From Tolypothrix tenuis PCC 7101 (lineage in GTDB: Bacteria; Cyanobacteriota; Cyanobacteriia; Cyanobacteriales; Nostocaceae), in assembly GCF_002368295.1 (NCBI RefSeq), contig NZ_AP018248.1, forward strand, positions 3,173,725 to 3,237,724: a DNA stretch of 64,000 nucleotides. Reading direction: 5' to 3'. Both the position numbers and the translations under genes were made by a program. Shown one piece after another: positions 44,090 through 51,226 of this stretch (the first letter of the stretch is position 1; the number at the start of each line of letters is the position of its first letter). Below the pieces are notes generated by a model that made no database searches, had not been told where the DNA came from, and saw only the letters and a list, made by a program, of their open reading frames with translations.

Positions 44090-45510
44090 CCACCCACCTC
44101 CTCTGCTACTAATGTAAAGTAAAAAGTAGCGCCCTGTTCCACAATTCCTTCTGCCCACACCCGGCCACCATGCCGATGTACAATGCGTTGCACTATGGCA
44201 AGCCCAATGCCTGTGCCAGGAAATTCATCTATTCTGTGTAGCCGTTGAAAGGGGCTAAATAACTTGTTGGCGTAAGCCATATCAAAGCCAGCACCATCAT
44301 CGCGAATAAAGAAAACGGGAATGCCACTTGCTTGAGTGATAGCGCCAAGCTCAATTCTGGCTTGAGTATGCTTGCTGGTGAATTTCCATGCATTATCTAT
44401 TAAGTTTGTCAATAGCATCTGCAAAAGTCGGCTATCTCCTCGACCCATCAGTCCTGGTTGAATGATGTACTCAACCTGTTGTCCTGGATGACTTTCTTGC
44501 ATTTCTGTGCAGATTTGCCTAGCTAATGCACTTAAATCCACAGATTCCATCTGCATCTCGCTACGCATCAACCGGGATAAGTTCAGCAAATCATCAATTA
44601 ATTGCCCCATCCTCTGAGTCGCTGACCGAATCCTTCGGAGGTAGTCTTGGGCTGTGTCATCCAATTCTCCTTCGTAGTCTTCCAGCAGGGCTTGACTAAA
44701 GCCATCAATACTACGTAATGGGGCGCGTAGGTCATGGGAAACTGAGTAGCTAAAAGCCTCTAGTTCTCTATTTACTGCTTGTAGTTCAATAATTGCTCGT
44801 TGCAATCCTTGGTTGAGGCTCAGAACTGCTTGTTCTGCTTGCTGGCGTTCTTCTACTTCTGCTTGGACATCGGCTAATAGTTCGGCGTGCTGTAAAGCCA
44901 CAGCTAGATGATTGGCAATTTGGGTAGCAAATTCAATTTCTGTATTGTGCCATGTTCGGGAAGTACGACATTGGTGTATACACAGCAATCCCCAGAGGTT
45001 ATTACCTTGTAACAGCGGCACTACTAAGTTAGCTTTGATGTGAAATTGCGCCAGTACCTGAATATGGCAATCACTTAGCCCACAACTGTAAATATCGGCA
45101 ACAGCTTGCACCCGTCCCTGCTGATATTGAACTGCAAACTGCTCGCCAAAGCAATGATCGTGGATTCTTTGTGCCATCGCTGATGGAAAAGCTGGGTCTA
45201 CATCCTCAGAAACAAATTCTCCATCATCCCAACCAGAATCGGGATAGAAACGAAACATCCCCACTCTATCTGCTAGCAACAGTTGGCGCACCTCTGTGGC
45301 TGTAGCTTGAAAAATCGTTTCTAAATCGATTGGTTCTCGCAGACGAGTAATTACACGAAATAATGCTTTTTGCTGCTCAATCAGGAAATTGGCTTGATTA
45401 ATTTCTTGGCGTAAGGATTGGACTTCTTCTGTAAAAATCTGCTGGATATTTTGGAATACGTCTTCATCTCGGCATAAATCCCGCAGTTTTGCCAATCTCT
45501 CTGGGTTCAT
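44086..45510 (-). CDS. Cyanobacteriochrome histidine kinase (DXCF/CH GAF)
   Basis: A soluble 474-residue kinase. The GAF domain (about residues 50-210) has D118-H119-C120-F121, a DXCF motif, and C148-H149 in LSDCHIQVLAQFHIKANLVVP, the bilin-attachment motif. Having both cysteines is the mark of dual-cysteine (DXCF) cyanobacteriochromes, which sense blue/violet and green or teal light with phycocyanobilin or phycoviolobilin. A coiled linker (about 211-255) leads to HisKA with H259 (YSVSHDLRAPLRSIDGF) and a HATPase with NAWKF, IRDDGAGFD and PGTGIGLAI. There is no PHY domain. It heads an operon with an Rcp1-type regulator and a hybrid kinase; a CpcS-type bilin lyase lies upstream. Bilin binding is predicted, not shown. 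Confidence 0.85.
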   Translation of the reverse strand: MNPERLAKLRDLCRDEDVFQNIQQIFTEEVQSLRQEINQANFLIEQQKALFRVITRLREPIDLETIFQATATEVRQLLLADRVGMFRFYPDSGWDDGEFVSEDVDPAFPSAMAQRIHDHCFGEQFAVQYQQGRVQAVADIYSCGLSDCHIQVLAQFHIKANLVVPLLQGNNLWGLLCIHQCRTSRTWHNTEIEFATQIANHLAVALQHAELLADVQAEVEERQQAEQAVLSLNQGLQRAIIELQAVNRELEAFSYSVSHDLRAPLRSIDGFSQALLEDYEGELDDTAQDYLRRIRSATQRMGQLIDDLLNLSRLMRSEMQMESVDLSALARQICTEMQESHPGQQVEYIIQPGLMGRGDSRLLQMLLTNLIDNAWKFTSKHTQARIELGAITQASGIPVFFIRDDGAGFDMAYANKLFSPFQRLHRIDEFPGTGIGLAIVQRIVHRHGGRVWAEGIVEQGATFYFTLVAEEVGG

Positions 45511-45630
45511 TCTTTTTATTTGGGTGCTGGTAGTGGTTTTTGGAGAAAGGGAACAGGAAGAGTTAGTAGCGATGAGAGTATTGTAGGCGATCGCATAGCT
45601 CTAAGTGCTGAGTTCTGAGTGAAAATCCCA

Positions 45631-45672
45631 CTCCCCAATCCCCATTACCCATTACCCAGTCCCCAATCCCTA
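45631..45672. repeat. CCCCAAT/CCCATTA heptamer repeats
   Basis: About six degenerate heptamers between the CpcS-like gene and the start of the kinase operon; they end just beyond the stop codon of the CpcS-like gene. Confidence 0.75.
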
Positions 45673-45676
45673 AACC

Positions 45677-46243
45677 CTACTTTGCGGAATTAGCCGCCTG
45701 TGAGGCTTTGGCATTTGCTGGCGCACCACCCATGCGAATCTCAGATGAGAAGGAAGCCATACTAAAACCATCTTTGCCTTTGACGACACTTACCCGCATC
45801 CGTAAGTTAGGGCTAGCAAACCATAGGCGTTCTTCAGACCAAATGGTTTCAGATTCAGTAGTTAAGGTTAAAGCTTCATCACTGCCTAGCTTATAACGTC
45901 CAGTGAGTAAGGACTTCTCCCCACCACTCATTTTGTGCAGTAACTTACCTTCATTAGATTTATCTTCATCTGGTACTAAAACCAACACTGAAGAGCCACT
46001 ATATTTTTCTCCCTTAAATTCCTTAGTACCGTTCCAAGTAACTTTAGCACCACAGGAAGCTTTACTAGAGTTAACTTCGTGCTGTTCGCACAGTTTGATT
46101 ACCTCTGGATGGTCTGCTGGCAAAAACTCAAAGATAATATCTGATTTATTACCTTCGGATTTTTGTGTAGCTACAAAGTGACTAGTACGATGAGAAAACC
46201 ATTTACCAGCACTCAACTCCAAAAACTCTTCTATATTCATCAT
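45677..46243 (-). CDS. CpcS/CpeS family phycobilin lyase
   Basis: A chromophore lyase of the S/U clade (lipocalin-like beta-barrel), which attaches phycocyanobilin to Cys-82-type sites of phycobiliprotein beta and allophycocyanin subunits. The N-terminus MNIEEFLELSAGKWFSHRTSH and the segments SCGAKVTWNGT and SEERLWFASPNLRMRVSVVK are close to Nostoc CpeS1 (CpcS-III). The usual C-terminus EIRMG is extended by about 17 residues (GAPANAKASQAANSAK), an Ala/Asn-rich tail. Starts at 46243 or 46240. It lies between the NblB-like gene and the cyanobacteriochrome kinase operon, all on the same strand. The degree of divergence from typical CpcS in the middle part suggests a paralogue. Confidence 0.85.
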   Translation of the reverse strand: MMNIEEFLELSAGKWFSHRTSHFVATQKSEGNKSDIIFEFLPADHPEVIKLCEQHEVNSSKASCGAKVTWNGTKEFKGEKYSGSSVLVLVPDEDKSNEGKLLHKMSGGEKSLLTGRYKLGSDEALTLTTESETIWSEERLWFASPNLRMRVSVVKGKDGFSMASFSSEIRMGGAPANAKASQAANSAK

Positions 46244-46595
46244 TAAAACTGCCCTGCATCAAAATGCCGTAAATCCCACTTATTAAAAGGTAGCAGGAGG
46301 CGTTACTAAAGAAGTCTGAAGTCTATCAATTTTGGATTTTGGATTTTGCGAAAAGTTGAGCCAGTGCGTTGGACGGGTTCCCCGGCTTGTAGCAACTGGC
46401 GTTGCGTGGGTGGGGGAACCCGACTTGAGGAGGCAGTGCTTTGGGCGGCTTTGCCGACTTGTAGCAACTGCCGTCAAACTTTCCTTGGCGTAGCCTCTCC
46501 CTTTGGGAGAAGAAGGATTTTGGATTTTTACAATCCTTCACCCTTCTCCTGCAAAGACGCTACGCAAACACCTTTCACCCTTCCCCCTTTACCCT
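46244..46595. repeat. Repeat-filled spacer with dispersed element copy 2
   Basis: TTTTGGA units at 46329-46348 and 46513-46530 flank a region with the arms GGGTTCCCC/GGGGAACCC (46375-46383, 46413-46421) and a duplicated CTTGTAGCAACT segment (46386, 46459). Bases 46475-46512 are the reverse complement of the repeat at 23871. No gene is present. Confidence 0.7.
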
Positions 46596-47270
46596 TCACC
46601 CTTCATTTGCTTCAAGTCTTTGTAGGGAATAGCTTGCAGCCGCAGCAACGTTGGGATTGCTATCTTTTTCTAGATATTTCAAGGCGGAAATACTCTTGGG
46701 AGTGGGAAGATTGCCTAAAGCTTCTGCTAGACGTTGCCGCACTAACCAATCATCGGATTGAGCAAAGCGTAAGATGAGATCTACAGATTCAATATCTTTA
46801 ATTTCTCCCAGTGCCGCGATCGCAGCTTGATGTAATATCACTTCATCACTGTCTAAGGCTTTAATTAAAATCTCATGGGCGCGGGGGTCTTTAATATTAC
46901 CTAAGGAGACTGCTACGCTAAAGCGCACTAACCAATCTGTATCCTCATAAAAAGCTCGTGACAGCACTTCAAAGGCTCTCGCATCGCCCAAATAGCCTAA
47001 AGCGCCCGCAGCATCAGCACGAATGCCATAATCTGGGTCATTCTCCAGAATTTTTACCAAAAGTGGGTAAGATTCTGGGGTTTGCTTAATTCCTAAAGCA
47101 AATATTGCCATTGAGCGCAATTGCAGCGATTCATCATCCAATACCTTTTTGATTAAAGGTAAAGCATCCTCTGCTGGAACATCGCGCAGATTAGCCAAGG
47201 CTACCATGCGATCGCGCAGGTTGGGGCTTTCTAACTGGTCAGAAATTTCCTTTAAGGTGAGAGCAACCAT
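46596..47270 (-). CDS. HEAT-repeat protein, PBS-lyase-like (NblB-like)
   Basis: A 224-residue all-helical solenoid of six to seven PBS lyase HEAT-like repeats (units such as IRADAAGALGYLGDARAFEVL, VRFSVAVSLGNIKDPRAHEIL and VRQRLAEALGNLPTPKSI, about 31 residues each). This architecture and length match NblB, needed for phycobilisome breakdown in nutrient starvation, and also E/F-type bilin lyases such as CpcE. The presence of a CpcS-family lyase downstream on the same strand supports a phycobilisome role. NblB or lyase-related cannot be separated by eye. Confidence 0.7.
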   Translation of the reverse strand: MVALTLKEISDQLESPNLRDRMVALANLRDVPAEDALPLIKKVLDDESLQLRSMAIFALGIKQTPESYPLLVKILENDPDYGIRADAAGALGYLGDARAFEVLSRAFYEDTDWLVRFSVAVSLGNIKDPRAHEILIKALDSDEVILHQAAIAALGEIKDIESVDLILRFAQSDDWLVRQRLAEALGNLPTPKSISALKYLEKDSNPNVAAAASYSLQRLEANEG

Positions 47271-47423
47271 TTAGATTAAAAAAATTTGTTTACTTATCTT
47301 TACTTTACAAAATAAATTCTCATAAAGCCCATTTTCCCATTGGCGGTTATCCGAAGAGGTAGGGGAGCAGAGGCAGGGGGCAGGGAGCAGGGGGACAAGG
47401 GGAATAATTTTTAACAACTCTTG

Positions 47424-47486
47424 TACAGACGCGATTCATCGCGTCTCTGCAATTCTCGTACAGATGCGATGAATCGCGCCTCTAAA
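47424..47486. repeat. GACGCGAT palindromes, two copies
   Basis: CAGACGCGATTCATCGCGTCT at about 47427-47446 and CAGATGCGATGAATCGCGCCT at 47462-47482, both close to the palindrome at 14020. They lie between the NblB-like and arfB genes, after a GGGGGCAGG/GGGACAAGG run. Confidence 0.75.
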
Positions 47487-47496
47487 AGTCAACATT

Positions 47497-47910
47497 TCAC
47501 TCAATGACTGGTTTTCTGGCTAATTTAATTAGTTTTCGCTTAGTTTTACTTTCCAGGCGTTTTTTTTGAGAACTGCGAGTTGGTTTAGTAGATCGGCGTT
47601 TTTTCTTGATGACAACTACACTGTTAATGAGTTCTTGGAGTCTTTGTAGAGCTTCTTCCCGGTTCTGTTCTTGGCTGCGGTGTTCTTGAGCTTTGATGAC
47701 AACAACTCCCTCTTGGTTAATGCGTTTGTCGTTGAGCTTGAGTAGTTGCTCTTTATAGTAAGTCGGTAATGATGAAGCCTCAATATCAAAGCGTAAGTGA
47801 ATAGCTGTAGAAACCTTGTTAACGTTTTGACCACCTGCTCCTTGTGAGCGAATCGCGCTAATTTCGATTTCGCTATCGGGGATGATGATATTGTGAGAAA
47901 TTTGTAGCAT
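47497..47910 (-). CDS. arfB: Alternative ribosome-rescue factor ArfB (YaeJ)
   Basis: A small peptidyl-tRNA hydrolase that releases ribosomes stalled on mRNAs without stop codons. The 137-residue protein has the class I release-factor GGQ motif at residues 26-28 (RSQGAGGQNVNKVSTA) and the basic C-terminal tail (KKKRRSTKPTRSSQKKRLESK, partly) that occupies the empty mRNA channel, the hallmark of ArfB. The start ATG 47910 is normal for the family. Confidence 0.93.
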   Translation of the reverse strand: MLQISHNIIIPDSEIEISAIRSQGAGGQNVNKVSTAIHLRFDIEASSLPTYYKEQLLKLNDKRINQEGVVVIKAQEHRSQEQNREEALQRLQELINSVVVIKKKRRSTKPTRSSQKKRLESKTKRKLIKLARKPVIE

Positions 47911-48073
47911 AACTTAATATATAGCATCCAAATCGCGTAGGGGTAGCCTGTTGTAGACATCGCCCTACACTGATTCATTGAAAGCGACGGGAAACTCTAT
48001 CCACTTGGGGCATAGGGCATTGGTAGTTTCTTCCCCATGCGCCATGCCCGATTCCCCATGCCCTATGCCCGAT

Positions 48074-48565
48074 TTAAATATTTAAATCACGCAAAGCCAG
48101 ACGAATTTGCTCTACACGCCTGCGGTTGACACCCAAATCGGAATCGCCCAAGCGAGATGCTGAACGCACATGAATTACTGGCTCATTGGGAGGTAGATAA
48201 AACTCTACATCATCAACAAATTTGAAAATGCGGCTTTTAGAAAGAGCATGGATGTAATTATCTGTCTGTTCGACAATTTCTGTGCGGGGAACAACACCGA
48301 GAACCTTGATTAAGACTTCTCGCGCTTTGTCCCTATCTAAATGATACGGAATTGGGTCAATGGCGTGTTTTGCATCAGCATCTTGGCTGACAACACAGTT
48401 AGGGGAAGCCGGACAAGAACTCAGATGACCATTATTCACTCCCAAACTAGAAGCAGCAGCCCAAGAAACGGTAGGAAGGATAAAACTCATCATCAGAGTT
48501 AAGAATATTGCCAAAGTAATACTCCTCAAGCGTTGCGGCGTGAAAGCTCTTAGCAGACGATGCAT
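48074..48565 (-). CDS. DUF1499 secreted protein
   Basis: About 163 residues from ATG 48565 (MHRLLRAFTPQRL), with a signal peptide (hydrophobic core about residues 16-35, cleavage after SWA). The mature part has the DUF1499 pattern: LSSCPASPNCVVSQ at its start with two cysteines, and FKFVDDVEFYLPPNEPVIHVRSASRLGDSDLGVNRRRVE (partly), rich in charged residues. The function of DUF1499 is unknown; members are periplasmic or thylakoid-lumenal in cyanobacteria and plants. An upstream start at 48601 is possible. Confidence 0.8.
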   Translation of the reverse strand: MHRLLRAFTPQRLRSITLAIFLTLMMSFILPTVSWAAASSLGVNNGHLSSCPASPNCVVSQDADAKHAIDPIPYHLDRDKAREVLIKVLGVVPRTEIVEQTDNYIHALSKSRIFKFVDDVEFYLPPNEPVIHVRSASRLGDSDLGVNRRRVEQIRLALRDLNI

Positions 48566-48914
48566 GATGAATTTATTCCTCAAGGATTGAATAGCACTCA
48601 ATTATTGTCCCTCATTTGGTGCGATCGCCCCTTGAACGCGATTCCTCGCGTCTTTGGAAATTATCACTTTCAAAATTGGTTCATTTCCGTTCTTAAATAC
48701 CCTAATTATTTTGTAGCTTATTCTGGTTTACCGAACATATAAATTCGAGTAGACCGTACTTATTTAAGCTGTTTTATTGAGTGCGGTAATCATCAAATAT
48801 TGAGTGATAAAAACCGAATTTACACTTTTAGTTACTATTCATAATATGAATATGTAAGCGAAAAGAGAACCGCAAAATAAACCATTAAAGAGAAAGTATT
48901 CAAGAGGAAAATTT
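48566..48914. other. Divergent spacer before hspA
   Basis: Contains a GACGCGAT-type repeat remnant (48636-48655, ACGCGATTCCTCGCGT) and the inverted repeat at 48836-48852. Promoters of both flanking genes should lie here. No other gene is seen. Confidence 0.5.
48836..48852. promoter_or_regulatory. Inverted repeat upstream of hspA
   Basis: TATTCAT-AAT-ATGAATA is a perfect 7-bp-arm inverted repeat 63 bases before the hspA start. It could be an operator or part of the leader; it is not CIRCE. Function is a guess. Confidence 0.3.
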
Positions 48915-49367
48915 ATGACAGTAGTTCGTTGGAATCCCTGGAGAGAAATTGACACCCTACAACGTCAACTCAATGACCTTTTTGAAGAAACTAGAGTTCC
49001 ATCTGCTGGGGTTGAAAGAGGCGGAGTTAGAGTTCCTGCGGCTGAGTTACAAGAAACTGAAAATTCTATTCTGCTGAAGTTAGAAGTTCCAGGTATGGAA
49101 GCGAAAGACCTGGATGTGCAAGTAACAGAGAAAGCTGTTTACATTAGTGGTGAACGCAAGCAAGAAACCAAAGCTGAAGAAAAAGGCACTACCAGAAGTG
49201 AATTTTACTATGGTAAATTCCAACGTTTAATTCCTCTACCTACAAGAGTGCAAAACACCAGCGTTACCGCAGATTATAAAAATGGAATTTTGCTTTTGAC
49301 ACTGCCCAAAGTAGAAGCAGAAAAAACTAAAGTTGTCAAAATCAACTTAGACCAAGCATCTGCGTAA
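48915..49367 (+). CDS. hspA: Small heat shock protein HspA (Hsp20 family)
   Basis: ATP-independent chaperone that holds unfolded proteins and stabilises thylakoid membranes and phycobilisomes in cyanobacteria. The 150-residue protein has the N-terminal arm WNPWREIDTLQRQLNDLF, an alpha-crystallin domain at about 40-135 with the conserved YKNGILLLTLPK motif, and a short C-terminal tail. ATG 48915 follows the Shine-Dalgarno AAGAGGA. Related cyanobacterial hspA/hsp17 leaders contain RNA thermometers; I could not see an obvious strand pairing with the Shine-Dalgarno here. A strong terminator follows. Confidence 0.95.
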   Translation: MTVVRWNPWREIDTLQRQLNDLFEETRVPSAGVERGGVRVPAAELQETENSILLKLEVPGMEAKDLDVQVTEKAVYISGERKQETKAEEKGTTRSEFYYGKFQRLIPLPTRVQNTSVTADYKNGILLLTLPKVEAEKTKVVKINLDQASA

Positions 49368-49430
49368 ATCTAATTCCAACGAATGCACAGTTTTAATGTC
49401 TTTGCGCGTTTAGTGATTTAATCTAAATCC

Positions 49431-49467
49431 AAGCTCAGTTGTCTGAATACAACTGAGCTTTTTTTAT
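49431..49467 (+). terminator. Rho-independent terminator of hspA
   Basis: Perfect 12-bp stem AAGCTCAGTTGT/ACAACTGAGCTT (49431-49442, 49449-49460) with loop CTGAAT and a run of seven T. Confidence 0.92.
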
Positions 49468-49493
49468 ACTTAATATTTGTTATTTGTCTAATA

Positions 49494-49558
49494 CTCAATT
49501 ACCAATTACCAATTACCCATTACCAATTACCCATTACCCATTACCCATTCCCCATTCC
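49494..49558. repeat. CAATTAC/CCCATTA heptamer array
   Basis: About nine tandem degenerate heptamers between the hspA terminator and the next gene. The rest of the 49468-49762 gap shows no gene. Confidence 0.85.
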
Positions 49559-49762
49559 AATGTCTAACTTGTTGCCGATGACAAGCAGGGCTGAAAATTG
49601 TTGCAATAAGTCAGTCGGTGGAAAGAAACGAAACTATGTTACGAAACATAAATAGGCTTAAAATCCTTACAAATGACAATTTACTAAGGACGAATGACAG
49701 CCAAAGCCAGTTATATAGAACTTACGCCGACCACTAAAAGCTAGTTTTGCCCAGCAGTAATC

Positions 49763-50893
49763 ATGACAAACCGCGTTTTAATTTTGGGAGGAAGGGGGAG
49801 AATTGGTAGCAGTGTTGCTCAAGATATCGCCACCCACACCCAAGCAAAAATTACAATTACCGGACGTTCTCCAGGAAATGAAGGGGATGTAGACGCGAGG
49901 TGGCTAACTACCAAACAGGACTGGAATCTGGGAACAGAGGTAGAGTTTTTGGTGTTGGACTTAGCGGAAGTTGATAGACTGCAAGAAGCGATCGCAAATT
50001 CCGATTTAGTTATCCACTGTGCTGGCCCCTTTCACTACCGAGATACTAAGGTTCTAGAAATTTGTATAGAAAAAGGTGTCAACTATTTAGATGTCAGCGA
50101 CCATCGGTCTTATACTAGTAAAGCTTTAAATTTGGATGCACAGGCTGCGGCTGCTAATGTCACAGCAATTATTAATACGGGGATTTTTCCTGGTATTTCT
50201 AATAGCATGGTGCGTCAATGTGTAGAGCAATTGGATCAACCCGAAAAAATTCACTTAAGTTATTTAGTATCAGGTTCTGGTGGTGCTGGTATCACTGTGA
50301 TGCGAACAACTTTTTTAGGGTTACAGCATCAGTTTGAAGCTTGGATTGATGGCAATTGGCAATTAGTTAAACCATATAGTGAAAGAGAAATTGTTAATTT
50401 TGCATCCCCCTATGGACGGACTGGGGTTTACTGGTTTGATATGCCAGAAACTTTTACGATGCCCCATTCTTTCCCTTCTGTGAAAACTGTAATTACAAAA
50501 TTTGGTTCAGTCCCCGATTTTTATAATCACATGACTTGGATAGCAGCGCATATTTTCCCGAAATGGTTAATGCAGCGTCGCGCCATGATTGAATTTCTAT
50601 CTCATGTCAGTCATTTTATGACAGATGTGACTAATCCTTTTACTGGGATTGGGGTAGCAGTACGTGCCGAAGTTACAGGGCAAAAGCAGGGGAAAACAGC
50701 CGTTTATTTTGCAGATTTGATGCATGAAAATACTGCTTTAGCTTCTGGTTGTGGTACAGGCAGTATCGCTCAATTGCTACTAGAAGGCAAATTCAAAAAA
50801 CCAGGAGTTTCACCTGTAGAAGAAGCATTACCAACAGATTTATTTATAGAAACTATGAAAAGTCGGGGGATTGAAATTTATTGTAATTGGTAG
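49763..50893 (+). CDS. Saccharopine dehydrogenase-like NAD(P)-binding protein
   Basis: A 376-residue oxidoreductase-like protein. An N-terminal Rossmann fold starts with VLILGGRGRIGSSVAQDI, then TGRS, VLDLAEVDRL and VIHCAGPFHYRDTKVLEICIEKGVNYLDVSDH (partly), which are typical for the saccharopine dehydrogenase family. The C-terminal domain (FPGISNSMVRQC; GSGGAGITVMRTTFLGL) is that of the trans-acting enoyl-reductase/saccharopine-dehydrogenase-like group rather than lysine-pathway enzymes. Substrate is unknown; cyanobacterial homologues are often annotated only at family level. Start ATG 49763. Confidence 0.8.
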   Translation: MTNRVLILGGRGRIGSSVAQDIATHTQAKITITGRSPGNEGDVDARWLTTKQDWNLGTEVEFLVLDLAEVDRLQEAIANSDLVIHCAGPFHYRDTKVLEICIEKGVNYLDVSDHRSYTSKALNLDAQAAAANVTAIINTGIFPGISNSMVRQCVEQLDQPEKIHLSYLVSGSGGAGITVMRTTFLGLQHQFEAWIDGNWQLVKPYSEREIVNFASPYGRTGVYWFDMPETFTMPHSFPSVKTVITKFGSVPDFYNHMTWIAAHIFPKWLMQRRAMIEFLSHVSHFMTDVTNPFTGIGVAVRAEVTGQKQGKTAVYFADLMHENTALASGCGTGSIAQLLLEGKFKKPGVSPVEEALPTDLFIETMKSRGIEIYCNW

Positions 50894-50898
50894 GGAAT

Positions 50899-50937
50899 GG
50901 GGAACTCGGGGCCCCCTCTGGGGATAAGGGGTAATGG
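50899..50937. repeat. GGGGCCCC-centred repeat, copy 1
   Basis: A 39-base unit starting GGGGAACTCGGGGCCCCCTC and ending GGATAAGGGGTAATGG, directly after the saccharopine-dehydrogenase-like gene. Copies at 51078-51116, 62512-62550 (reverse) and partly 63963-63980. Confidence 0.9.
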
Positions 50938-51220
50938 CAATACTGCTCGGTTAAGGATTTTATACTCGGAATTTGGTTTGGGGAAAAGGTGAAAGGGTAA
51001 GGGTTAAAGGTTTTTCTTGCCCCTTTTCCCCTTCCCCTTTCCCCCTTAACCGACAAGTATTGGGGGTAATGGGGACTGGGGAACTCGGGGCCCCCTCTGG
51101 GGATAAGGGGTAATGGGGATTAGGGATGAGGAAAAATCTCTATTACCAATTACCAATTACCAATTACCAATTACCAATTACCAATTACCCAATGACAAAT
51201 GACAAATGACAAATGACAAA
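50938..51220. repeat. Composite repeat block with GGGGCCCC repeat copy 2
   Basis: Contains AAAGG/CCTTTT-type purine-pyrimidine runs (50985-51048), the second GGGGCCCC unit (51078-51116), six CAATTAC units (51143-51188) and four AATGACA units (51190-51220), ending just before the stop of the giant kinase gene. Confidence 0.85.
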
Positions 51221-51226
51221 ATATCT

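Noticed and set aside
43646..44158. Longer N-terminus for the Rcp1-type regulator starting at 44158
   Set aside because: The added residues are the reverse reading of the upstream kinase's conserved C-terminus; ATG 44089 with the ATGA overlap gives the canonical receiver start.
48860..48914. RNA thermometer in the hspA leader
   Set aside because: Known from related hspA genes, but I found no stretch able to pair well with the AAGAGGA Shine-Dalgarno sequence; folding software would be needed.
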